Position numbers and translations under genes: made by a program | Shown here: positions 8,617 through 16,135 of the stretch, piece by piece | Layout of the letters: the number at the start of each line of letters is the position of its first letter | Numbering within the stretch: the first letter of the stretch is position 1 | NCBI GenBank assembly: GCA_913063265.1 | Contig: CAJXZG010000047.1 | Span: 1-39,958, forward strand | Source: an uncultured Prolixibacteraceae bacterium | Lineage (GTDB): Bacteria > Bacteroidota > Bacteroidia > Bacteroidales > Prolixibacteraceae | DNA length: 39,958 bases | Reading direction: 5' to 3' | Notes under the pieces: model-generated | Database searches by the model: none | The model's input: only the letters and a program-made list of their open reading frames with translations | Told to the model about the DNA's origin: nothing

Positions 8617-10749
8617 ATGAGCATGTTCAGAATATTGTTGTTGGCCGGAATTTTATTTCTGAATTCGTGTGTGCAAAAAGAGAAAACAACAGTTCCGCAA
8701 AACATTGGCAATCCTGTTTTACCGGGCTGGTTTGCCGACCCAACCATAAAAAAGTTTGGCGATGTGTATTACATCTACGCAACCACTGACAATGAAATGC
8801 TGGCATCGGGAGCACCGACGGTTTGGTACAGCAGCGATCTAAAAAACTGGTACAACTACATCATGGAAATTCCCTCGTTAAACGCGGTAACTCTTCGTAA
8901 TTTTTGGGCACCCGATATTGTTGAAGGCGATGATGGCAGTTATTATCTTTATTTTGGAAACTGCCAGGCCGGATGCCATATTTACGGTTATGTGTCGGAT
9001 ACGCCGGTTGGGCCATGGAAAAAACTGGATGAAGACGACACACCTGTTATTGCCCATAATTACCCAATCCCGGGTTTTCCTTCGCTGGATGCACAATTTT
9101 TTAAGGACGACGATGGAACGATTTACGCACACTGGGGAACCTGGGTGCATTATAACAGTGGTTATGCCGTTGGGATTTTAAACAGCGAAAATATGGCAGA
9201 AATATCAAATGGAAAGAATATTCCGCTGGAACAAACACCCAATCCATTTGAAGCCGCCTATCTAATGAAAAAGGGCGATAAGTACATTTTAATGTATTCG
9301 GCCGAATCGTGTCACAACGAAACTTATAAAGTGCTTTATTCATTCGCCGACAGTCCGTACGGGCCTTTTACTCCTGGAAAAAATAATCCCATTCTTCAAA
9401 CCAATGACGCTGAAACCGTTCATGGCCCCGGCCACCATTCGGTTTTGCAAAACGGAGATGATTATTATATTGTATACCACAAACACGATTACCCCTTTAC
9501 TGCAGGAGGAATGGCTCGCCAGGTTTGTATCGACAGTATGATTTTTGAAAACGATTCGACTATAAAAGCAGTTGTGCCTACCTTAAATGGAATACATTCG
9601 TTTATTCCTTCGCAAGTCCCTGAAAATATTGCGTTTAATGAAAAATCAACAGCATCTTCATCGTATTATTTGCAGTCGTCCGAATACGATTACCGGTACA
9701 AACCGGAATATGCTTTCGACGATAATAACGCAACAATGTGGAAAGCAGCAGACAATACTTTTCCGCAAAGTTTAATACTTGATTTAGGCGAAACAAGAAT
9801 GATAAAAAGAGTTGCTACCCAATTTGAATTTGCGACTTATTATTACAAGTATAAAATCGAATATTCAAATGATAATATCAACTGGCAGCTTTTTGCCGAC
9901 AGGTCGGAAAACAGGATTCCGGGCAGTCCGATGATTGATGATAACAAGGTGAACGCACGCTATTTGAAATTAACAATACTTGGAACCGAAAAAACAGGAA
10001 CTTATGCCGCTGTATGGAATATGAAGGTTTACGAGCAACAGTTTGAACTTCCACTTGGTCTAGAAAACAAACCTTCCGAAAATAGGCCAGGTACAATAAC
10101 TACAAAAAGTTTATTGGTTAGTTTCGATTTGAATGAAAAATCAGCGGGCAAACCATTTGAGCGCCTTTCGAATACCGGTACCCTCGGTGGTGAACTAGTA
10201 AAAAGCGGAGATGTGAAAATTGTTAAGGATAAAGAAACAGACAAAAAAGTTATTCAGTTTGAAAAAGGTGCCCTAACACTCGAAGGAATTCCGGTACCCA
10301 AAAGTCTGCAATGGAATGGTTCTTTTACTGTGACAGCCTGGGTGAAAAATCCGGAAATTAGTGACCGCGGCGAATGTTTGGCTTCGTGGTGCGACAGAAC
10401 TGCTTTCTATTTGGCTAATTCTTACAATGCAGTACATTACAACAGGAGTAATTACGGTGCAGTTGCTCACCTTGACGGTCATTTTGATTTGCCTTACAAA
10501 AATGTTCCGGAAGCCAATAAATGGCACCATATTGTGGTGACATTTGATGGGGTAGTGGAGAAAGTATATGTTGATGGAAAACTGGATACTGCTCAAAATA
10601 TGTTACTTTCATCGGCCATTAAAAATGCAAAAATCAGAATCGGAGCTTCCGATATTGGAGAATATTACACCGGTTTGATGGCATCCTTTGGTTTGTATGA
10701 TTATGCTTTGAGTAAGGATGAAATTGTACAACTGTATCTGAAAAATTGA
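8617..10749 (+). CDS. GH43 family lipoprotein with F5/8 type C and LamG domains
   Basis: A TTG start at 8599 is possible, but ATG 8617 gives a classic lipoprotein signal with lipobox LNSC (Cys18), so the mature protein is lipid-anchored. Residues ~25-335 form a five-bladed GH43 propeller: WFADP (Asp41, base), SLDAQ (Asp158, pKa modulator), FEAAY (Glu212, acid), plus FWAPD and HGPGHH motifs. A discoidin-like domain (about 345-480) and a C-terminal LamG domain (about 520-708) follow. GH43 enzymes are mostly alpha-L-arabinofuranosidases, beta-xylosidases, arabinanases or galactosidases; the subfamily cannot be fixed here, but the neighbours favour arabinose. It is the last gene of the operon, 48 bases after the GH146 stop. 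No convincing terminator hairpin follows. Confidence 0.87.
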   Translation: MSMFRILLLAGILFLNSCVQKEKTTVPQNIGNPVLPGWFADPTIKKFGDVYYIYATTDNEMLASGAPTVWYSSDLKNWYNYIMEIPSLNAVTLRNFWAPDIVEGDDGSYYLYFGNCQAGCHIYGYVSDTPVGPWKKLDEDDTPVIAHNYPIPGFPSLDAQFFKDDDGTIYAHWGTWVHYNSGYAVGILNSENMAEISNGKNIPLEQTPNPFEAAYLMKKGDKYILMYSAESCHNETYKVLYSFADSPYGPFTPGKNNPILQTNDAETVHGPGHHSVLQNGDDYYIVYHKHDYPFTAGGMARQVCIDSMIFENDSTIKAVVPTLNGIHSFIPSQVPENIAFNEKSTASSSYYLQSSEYDYRYKPEYAFDDNNATMWKAADNTFPQSLILDLGETRMIKRVATQFEFATYYYKYKIEYSNDNINWQLFADRSENRIPGSPMIDDNKVNARYLKLTILGTEKTGTYAAVWNMKVYEQQFELPLGLENKPSENRPGTITTKSLLVSFDLNEKSAGKPFERLSNTGTLGGELVKSGDVKIVKDKETDKKVIQFEKGALTLEGIPVPKSLQWNGSFTVTAWVKNPEISDRGECLASWCDRTAFYLANSYNAVHYNRSNYGAVAHLDGHFDLPYKNVPEANKWHHIVVTFDGVVEKVYVDGKLDTAQNMLLSSAIKNAKIRIGASDIGEYYTGLMASFGLYDYALSKDEIVQLYLKN

Positions 10750-11152
10750 TTTTAAAAAAGAGCTTTCCAAAATAAAACCAGTTAAGTTCCGCAATTCAGG
10801 AGCATTTAATTTTGTGGTTTTGAATCATAATAAAACTAATTTGATATATAGAAAATCATATGCCTCTTTACGTAAAAAATTCAAGTGCTGTGCAGTAAAA
10901 GGCGTTGATAAAATTTCTTAATTCTTTTTACATCAAGCAGTTATAATATCTTAAAAATCTATAATATATTAGGATATTTATATCCTTTATTGTAATTTGT
11001 AATCCAGTTTGACCCAAAATTCATACCAATGCACCATCTAATATGAATTGACAATCGAGCAAATTCATTACTGAAATTAATTGTAATTGATTTCTTCTAA
11101 TGTTTTTGAAATAATTGAGAAAACACGTAGAAAACTTTAAAATTGTTTAATC
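10750..11152. other. 403-base AT-rich intergenic gap
   Basis: No gene-like frame is seen. It contains a TAATTTTG (10807-10814) resembling a Bacteroidota -7 element, but no TTTG at the right distance. A small perfect inverted repeat lies at 10971-10986 (7-base arms, 2-base loop). The gap separates the GC-richer glycan operon from an AT-rich gene pair, so it may mark a composition boundary. Confidence 0.5.
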
Positions 11153-13852
11153 ATGCCAGACACAATTCAAATTGCTTCAAACAAAATCCGGGCAAAACAT
11201 TTAAAACTTAAAAAAAATGGTTTTGATCTTGGTTCAGGTACATCCTCAGTTCAGGTTGTAGATTTTGGAGGTTATTTTAGAGACTTTCAAAATGGAAGGA
11301 TTTATTCCCATCATGCTGTAGGAACTTTTGAATTACATGGAGGGATACTAAGAAAATATAAGTCCAGAGGAGAATATGGAAGAAGTAGGTTTACCAACAG
11401 AAGAGAACTTGGTTTTCCAAGATCCGATGAAAAAAGAACGAAAGAAGGTTACCCAAAAAACATATTTGAATGGGGAGAAATTATTTATTTACCGCACTCC
11501 AATGGAGGGATTGCTATAAGTGGTCCAATTTACAAAGAGTGGAAGTTAAAATCCAATACTTATGGATACCCTGTAACAAGTAATATTCGTATTACTAAAA
11601 CCGAAATTGTTTTTTTTGAAAGAGGACTTTGTATTTACAATAAAACGCTTTCAGTAAAACCAATTTGGTTGCGGATAACAAATCCTTTGATAGGAAACCC
11701 CGGAATCACAAAAACAGATCTTTCAAACCTTCCCATAAAGTATTCAATTGATTCAAAATCATTAAATGCCCTTGGAGGACTAAATGGAATAAACAAACTT
11801 CTGAAAGGAAGATTAGCTCTTCGTCAGGTATCAGAAAAAAATAAGATTATACCCTTAAAAATTGGAAAAATCAGTACTGGTTTTAGTTTTCTGCAAAGAA
11901 GAAAAACATTACAATTGTCAACGGTCGGTTTAACTATTGCACAGAGATTTGACCATTCACCAAAACTATACGATTTAGTCTGTAAAAATGAATCAGATAC
12001 ATTTTACAATCTTAGTCCACATTGCATTTATACAAGAAAAAATTGGGAAGATTTTGGTTTACTTCATGCGACCGATATTCATGTGTCAAAGAGAGTTGAT
12101 AAATTTAAAAAGAAACTTAAGGATGCAAAAAAAAGATTTCCTTCTCATTCAGAGAAAATTGAACTTGGAATTAGAGATATAAATAATTGGAACAATGGTT
12201 TTAGAGATTTTATACGATATGCCAATGCCATGCATAAAAAAGGAATTGTTGATGGCATAATTGCAACAGGAGATATTGTAGATTATCTGTTTGAAACCGG
12301 AGATAATAAATTTGCCGGTGGAAATTTTAAATTCTTTAAAGACTTGGTGTTAGGAAGATCTCCTTATCCTGAAAAAGAACGTAATCAGGAAGAATTACTA
12401 GTACCAATATTTACAAGTTTAGGCAACCACGATTATCGTGTAAAACCATATCAAATATATCAGAGAATCGATATTCCTGTTTTTAGCGACAGGGATGTAA
12501 AACAGTACGGACCATTTAATTTAAGCAAGTTTGAAGCACGGGTAATCCAGGGAGGAAATCCAAATAAGTTCAAGGATGGAGACGAGGGTAGAATAAAGAT
12601 TTCTAAAGATACTGCTACAAAACAAGTTATTCCGGCAACTAAAACAAAATTCTGGAAGAATGACTACCTCAAATTCTACAAAACTTACATAAATAAAAGT
12701 CTTAATACATTCGTTCAATTGGACAAGCACAAAGTATTACTTTTTGATACAGGCCCGGATGTTGGCAGCCCCGATGGTAGCTGGGATACATGGGATGCTG
12801 TTACAACATCCATAGGTTTTGGCGACAGTGATGAAGAAGCATTCCAAATCAGGCATTCTCCCAATTCAAAAGGGCCTGATAAATGGGCATATAATAGACT
12901 AAAACAAATTAAATCTACAGATGGAGTAATTATAGTTGGCATGCATGCACCAGCCATAAATACATTTAAAAATGAATATCCGCATTATTTTAGGGAAACC
13001 GAACATGCTGTAATTGATAAATTAGAAATGGTTAATTACATCAGACGACAAAAACCAACCCTGTTTTTAGACCTGAATTCCAGACCTCCTAAATTAGTAA
13101 ATAACGAGGTTGCTATGGGAATAGTTAATAGGAAGTATCCAAACTGGCTAGCAAATTCAAGAGCTTTCAAATTTGGATCACATAAAGAGTTTTTAGACAA
13201 TGGAGTCTCTCGTGGAGACATTATGACTTTTTTAAAACTTTTATGTGGCATGGAAGGAAGCAAAAAACCTGTAGATTTATTACTATGTGGACATGACCAT
13301 ACCAGGTCTGAAATCAGAATTAAATGGAATTCTCAACGAAAAAGAATGGAATATTTTACAGATTTTTATTCTGAGAATCCGGAGAGGTTTCATACATCAA
13401 AAAAATATAAGGGAGAGTTTGGTGCATATGACAGAGTAAAAATAGTAATTAGAAAAAATGCTGAAGTTAATCAACCGGTAGTTACTTCTCAAGAAGCCGG
13501 ACATGATATTAAACTGTTGGAAATTCCTCCATATTCTAATCCCCTTAACGAATCGAAAGACAAAAGAAATTGGTGGAATTTTCATAAACCTTTATTGATT
13601 CAGGGAGCCCCCTTGGGACCAACAGAACATACAAACAGGACCAGAAAACTTCCTGCTCCAAGTCAACCATCAAACGAGGGATGTAAGTTAATTGTCATTA
13701 GAAATAATAATATCAGTAAGATACTTCAGGTCTCACGAAGAGAATTGTCAAAATCAGCTTATAAAATACCCGGGGAAATTCAACCTGTTGAATTTCAGAA
13801 TAAATTTAAAACAAAATTTAAGGCTACGACAGGAACTGTATCAATTAAATAA
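11153..13852 (+). CDS. LGFP-repeat protein with calcineurin-like metallophosphoesterase domain
   Basis: The 899-aa protein has no signal peptide or membrane segment. About residues 40-145 hold two LGFP-type repeats, with LGFPRSDE, an IYxxP-like strand and a GYPVT end as markers; LGFP repeats usually bind cell-wall or surface polymers. About 300-720 is a metallophosphoesterase with all five blocks: D308-x-H310, G373-D374, G424-N425-H426-D427, H598 and G-H714-D-H716. These residues bind two metal ions and predict phosphomonoester or phosphodiester hydrolysis; the substrate is unknown. Long insertions separate the blocks, for example ~170 residues between NHD and H598. The last ~140 residues match nothing I recognise. 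A 103-aa gene follows 41 bases later. Composition is visibly more AT-rich than the glycan operon to the left. Confidence 0.8.
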   Translation: MPDTIQIASNKIRAKHLKLKKNGFDLGSGTSSVQVVDFGGYFRDFQNGRIYSHHAVGTFELHGGILRKYKSRGEYGRSRFTNRRELGFPRSDEKRTKEGYPKNIFEWGEIIYLPHSNGGIAISGPIYKEWKLKSNTYGYPVTSNIRITKTEIVFFERGLCIYNKTLSVKPIWLRITNPLIGNPGITKTDLSNLPIKYSIDSKSLNALGGLNGINKLLKGRLALRQVSEKNKIIPLKIGKISTGFSFLQRRKTLQLSTVGLTIAQRFDHSPKLYDLVCKNESDTFYNLSPHCIYTRKNWEDFGLLHATDIHVSKRVDKFKKKLKDAKKRFPSHSEKIELGIRDINNWNNGFRDFIRYANAMHKKGIVDGIIATGDIVDYLFETGDNKFAGGNFKFFKDLVLGRSPYPEKERNQEELLVPIFTSLGNHDYRVKPYQIYQRIDIPVFSDRDVKQYGPFNLSKFEARVIQGGNPNKFKDGDEGRIKISKDTATKQVIPATKTKFWKNDYLKFYKTYINKSLNTFVQLDKHKVLLFDTGPDVGSPDGSWDTWDAVTTSIGFGDSDEEAFQIRHSPNSKGPDKWAYNRLKQIKSTDGVIIVGMHAPAINTFKNEYPHYFRETEHAVIDKLEMVNYIRRQKPTLFLDLNSRPPKLVNNEVAMGIVNRKYPNWLANSRAFKFGSHKEFLDNGVSRGDIMTFLKLLCGMEGSKKPVDLLLCGHDHTRSEIRIKWNSQRKRMEYFTDFYSENPERFHTSKKYKGEFGAYDRVKIVIRKNAEVNQPVVTSQEAGHDIKLLEIPPYSNPLNESKDKRNWWNFHKPLLIQGAPLGPTEHTNRTRKLPAPSQPSNEGCKLIVIRNNNISKILQVSRRELSKSAYKIPGEIQPVEFQNKFKTKFKATTGTVSIK

Positions 13853-13893
13853 ACAATCTTAATCCAATAGATAGCATATTAAATCTATGAACT

Positions 13894-14205
13894 ATGGCTA
13901 ATATAAGGGAGAAATTTGTTAAAAAGGGAAAGTGGAGGACTCTTGAATGGTTTTTTAATGCCAATGGTGTTGCATTTTTTAAAGCACCTAAAGATGCTTC
14001 AATAAAGGTCAGGTATGGCGTTGGATGGCTTGGAAAAGACAGACAGAAGAAAAAATTGGACGGAGGGACATATAAAAAGTTGAACGTAGGGAAATGGTCA
14101 TTAACCAGGGCCAGAATGCAAATTAAGGTTAAGGAAGATAGCAGGGTAACTTATTATGTCGATGGTTCAGGTGTAAGTCAGGATTTTCCAAAGATTAAAT
14201 TTTAG
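13894..14205 (+). CDS. Small basic protein of unknown function, linked to the metallophosphoesterase
   Basis: I do not recognise this 103-aa protein. It is Lys/Arg-rich, has no signal peptide, membrane segment or cysteine, and alternates short hydrophobic strands with Gly turns (YGVGWLGKDR, LDGGTYKKL, VTYYVDGSG), suggesting a small beta-sandwich. The ATG start lies 41 bases after the upstream stop on the same strand with the same AT-rich composition, so co-transcription is likely. It could be an accessory or partner subunit of the metallophosphoesterase, or a small beta-domain binding the same target; both are guesses. Confidence 0.65.
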   Translation: MANIREKFVKKGKWRTLEWFFNANGVAFFKAPKDASIKVRYGVGWLGKDRQKKKLDGGTYKKLNVGKWSLTRARMQIKVKEDSRVTYYVDGSGVSQDFPKIKF

Positions 14206-14390
14206 TCTGACAATAAATATAAAACGGGTAGCAATTGGCAGTGAAGATTTCAATTAATTCAACCAATTTGGGGAGAGCTGTTTAATCTGGGGGCTTACTG
14301 AAAGCTTTCAATTTAAGAAAAATAGTTAATTGATATTTTGTAACTGATTGATAAACAAAATAAAAGGGAGTAGCTAAACTCCCTTTAAGG
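14206..14390. other. Gap between the orphan gene and tRNA-Leu
   Basis: AT-rich with no gene-like frame. Its right end contains the tRNA terminator listed separately. No direct repeat of the tRNA 3' end was found here, so there is no visible att site. Confidence 0.5.
14361..14388 (-). terminator. Rho-independent terminator of tRNA-Leu
   Basis: AAAGGGAG (14363-14370) pairs with CTCCCTTT (14379-14386) around an 8-base loop. Read on the - strand, the stem is followed by a T-rich tail (TTTTATTTTG), and it lies 4 bases past the tRNA 3' end. On the + strand there is no T tail, so it serves the tRNA. Confidence 0.7.
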
Positions 14391-14474
14391 TGCCCAGTAA
14401 AGGACTCGAACCTTCACGGCCTTGCGGCCACTAGTCCCTGAAACTAGCGTGTCTACCAATTCCACCAACTGGGC
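14391..14474 (-). tRNA. tRNA-Leu (anticodon CAG)
   Basis: On the - strand the 84-base sequence folds as a class II tRNA. The acceptor stem GCCCAGT pairs with ACTGGGC, with discriminator A. The anticodon stem CTAGT/ACTAG encloses loop TTCAGGG, giving anticodon CAG for CUG codons. A long variable arm (GGCCGCAAGGCC-like stem) and a GTTCGAGTCC T-arm follow. The base after the discriminator reads CCT, so the CCA end is not fully encoded and must be added by CCA transferase. Its 5' flank carries damaged repeats of its own 5' half. Confidence 0.95.
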
Positions 14475-14478
14475 ATGT

Positions 14479-14523
14479 TAGCGTGTCTACCTCCCGATAG
14501 TTATCGGGACCACCAACTGGGCA
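14479..14523 (-). repeat. Partial tRNA-Leu copy interrupted by a palindrome
   Basis: The 13 bases at 14479-14491 repeat 14445-14457 of the tRNA, and the 14 bases at 14510-14523 repeat 14462-14475. In the real tRNA these blocks are separated by AATT in the D-loop region. In the copy, AATT is replaced by the 18-base palindrome at 14492-14509. The copy lacks the anticodon and T arms, so it cannot be a working tRNA. Confidence 0.85.
14492..14509. repeat. 18-base palindromic element, copy 1
   Basis: TCCCGATAGTTATCGGGA: 8-base arms TCCCGATA/TATCGGGA around GT. It is inserted exactly where the tRNA has AATT. An identical copy lies at 14543-14560. Such a short, mobile-looking palindrome resembles the palindromic repeat elements scattered in many bacterial genomes. 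Confidence 0.85.
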
Positions 14524-14529
14524 ATTTTA

Positions 14530-14566
14530 TGTGTCTGCCTCCTCCCGATAGTTATCGGGATATCGG
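14530..14566. repeat. Second degenerate tRNA fragment with palindrome copy 2
   Basis: A shorter, mutated echo of the tRNA block (TGTGTCTGCC, 14530-14539) is followed after three bases by the identical 18-base palindrome (14543-14560) and a further partial arm (TATCGG). No second tRNA block follows it. This suggests repeated duplication of the same junction. Confidence 0.7.
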
Positions 14567-14628
14567 AACATAAAACGTGCAATTTTGCGCTGACAAATAT
14601 AATTTATTATTCCGATTAAAACTGATAT

Positions 14629-15231
14629 TTATTCAGGGATTATCACTTTTACTTTATAAATCTGTTTAAATTTTTTGAGAACCTTTTTATACTCCGATTT
14701 TCTGACCGAACAGGTTAATTTACAATCAACTTCAAATTGAGTATTTACAACTTGCAGTCCTTCCAGTTTAATTAAATTCATTACCTCAGACATTTCGTTG
14801 TAGGTAAATTCCAGTAAGATTTCTTTTTCAATAATCTTATGAATTATATCAGCATTTTTTAAGGCATCTGCGGCAGCTGAGCGGTATGCGTTTATTAAAC
14901 CGCTGACACCAAGTAAAGTGCCTCCAAAATAGCGCACAACAACCAGCAATACATTGGTTACATCAATACTTAGTAATTGACCTAGAATTGGTTTTCCTGC
15001 TGTTGAAGATGGTTCACCATCATCATTTGCCCTAAATCTAATTTCTTCTGTGCCAATTCGCCAGGCATAACAATAATGCCTTGCACTATGATGCGATTTC
15101 TTTAATTCGCTAAGTATACTTTTTACCTCTTTTTCAGATTGAATGGGAAAAGCAAATGAAAGAAATTTACTCCCTCTGTCTTTAAAATAACCTTTACTTT
15201 CCTTTTCTATTGTATAAAAAGTATCTTTCAT
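14629..15231 (-). CDS. yigZ: YigZ/IMPACT (UPF0029) family protein
   Basis: The length (200 aa) and two-domain layout match the YigZ family. The N-terminal domain has the family hallmarks KGYFKDRGSKF (about 12-22), HSARHYCYAWRIG (about 47-59), NDDGEPSSTAGKPIL (about 67-81) and VRYFGGTLLG (about 97-106). The C-terminal ~70 residues form the ferredoxin-like UPF0029 domain. In eukaryotes the related IMPACT protein modulates translation control; the bacterial role is not settled. The start codon overlaps the stop of the upstream transporter gene (TAATG), so translation of the two is coupled. Confidence 0.9.
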   Translation of the reverse strand: MKDTFYTIEKESKGYFKDRGSKFLSFAFPIQSEKEVKSILSELKKSHHSARHYCYAWRIGTEEIRFRANDDGEPSSTAGKPILGQLLSIDVTNVLLVVVRYFGGTLLGVSGLINAYRSAAADALKNADIIHKIIEKEILLEFTYNEMSEVMNLIKLEGLQVVNTQFEVDCKLTCSVRKSEYKKVLKKFKQIYKVKVIIPE

Positions 15232-16088
15232 TACAGTAAAAAGTAAATGCTTATTATTGCGAGTATTATTCCTGCTGTATTTATTTTACTTAGCTTTTCG
15301 TTAAATATAACTCTTCCGCTCACCGAAGAAAGTATTACTATAGACATGTTCACAATGGCAAAGACAAGTGAACTTTCAAGATTACTTTTATCCAGTGCAA
15401 TTAAAATAAAATACAAAGAACCAAAATTAACAAGCCCAAGCATAAAACCAAGAATCAAGGTAGGGGTATTTAAAAATCTTTGGTTCATTTTTTTATTCAT
15501 AACGAAAACCATAATGCTGATTATAAACGCAAAAAGAAAAACAAAGCTTGAAAACAATGCTGATTCTTCGGAAGTAATCTTTACTGTTTGAACAAACTTG
15601 ACTACTGAATCGGTAATACCACTACCAAAGAAAATAATTACAGGAAGAAAAAAATACAGTAGATTATTTTTTTTGATATCGGTTTTAAAAAGGGTTAAAA
15701 AAACAGCAACAATTGCAGTTGCGATTCCAAAATATTTTAAGGTACTAATTTGTTCGTCAAAATAAATAAGTGAAAACAATACAGGGAATATTAATGACAG
15801 TTTATTTGCCAATGTCGTAATTGTAATTCCTGCTTTCTGCGATGAATTGCCAATAAGGAAAAACATAACAATAAAAAGAAGGCCTAACAGAAATGAGTAG
15901 GGCAACCAGGAATAAATTTCCATTTTTAATCCTGAAAATTCTTTTTGAAAAATTCCAAACCCAAAAATTGTTGCTACCAAATAATTTACAGTAATCAATA
16001 CCGACAAATTGCCGGAATAGTTTTTGGCCAGTTTGAATATAACATAAATAGAAGTTGAGGAAAGAATGGTGAGTAAAAGATATACCAT
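15231..16088 (-). CDS. EamA/DMT-superfamily membrane transporter
   Basis: The 285-aa protein is almost entirely hydrophobic, with about ten membrane segments arranged as two similar halves, the usual drug/metabolite transporter layout. The substrate cannot be predicted. The stop overlaps the yigZ start by one base. Upstream, the dnaA terminator lies in the 47-base gap, so transcription must come from read-through or a promoter not recognised here. Confidence 0.82.
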   Translation of the reverse strand: MVYLLLTILSSTSIYVIFKLAKNYSGNLSVLITVNYLVATIFGFGIFQKEFSGLKMEIYSWLPYSFLLGLLFIVMFFLIGNSSQKAGITITTLANKLSLIFPVLFSLIYFDEQISTLKYFGIATAIVAVFLTLFKTDIKKNNLLYFFLPVIIFFGSGITDSVVKFVQTVKITSEESALFSSFVFLFAFIISIMVFVMNKKMNQRFLNTPTLILGFMLGLVNFGSLYFILIALDKSNLESSLVFAIVNMSIVILSSVSGRVIFNEKLSKINTAGIILAIISIYFLL

Positions 16089-16100
16089 TGTGTCTAAAAG

Positions 16101-16134
16101 AAAAAAGCATCTGTTTTCCGACAGATGCTTTTTA
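16101..16134 (-). terminator. Rho-independent terminator after dnaA
   Basis: An AAAAGCATCTG arm (ending 16113) pairs with CAGATGCTTTT (starting 16122) around the loop TTTTCCGA. On the - strand the stem ends in a run of six T (16106-16101). It starts right after the dnaA stop codon. Confidence 0.85.
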
Positions 16135-16135
16135 A

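Noticed and set aside
14479..14523. A second functional tRNA gene
   Set aside because: The copy has only the 5' acceptor strand and part of the D-arm, with no anticodon or T-arm.
14391..14570. Integration (att) site of a genomic island
   Set aside because: The duplicated parts are from the tRNA 5' half and lie on its upstream side; integrases normally duplicate the 3' end, and no integrase gene is present.
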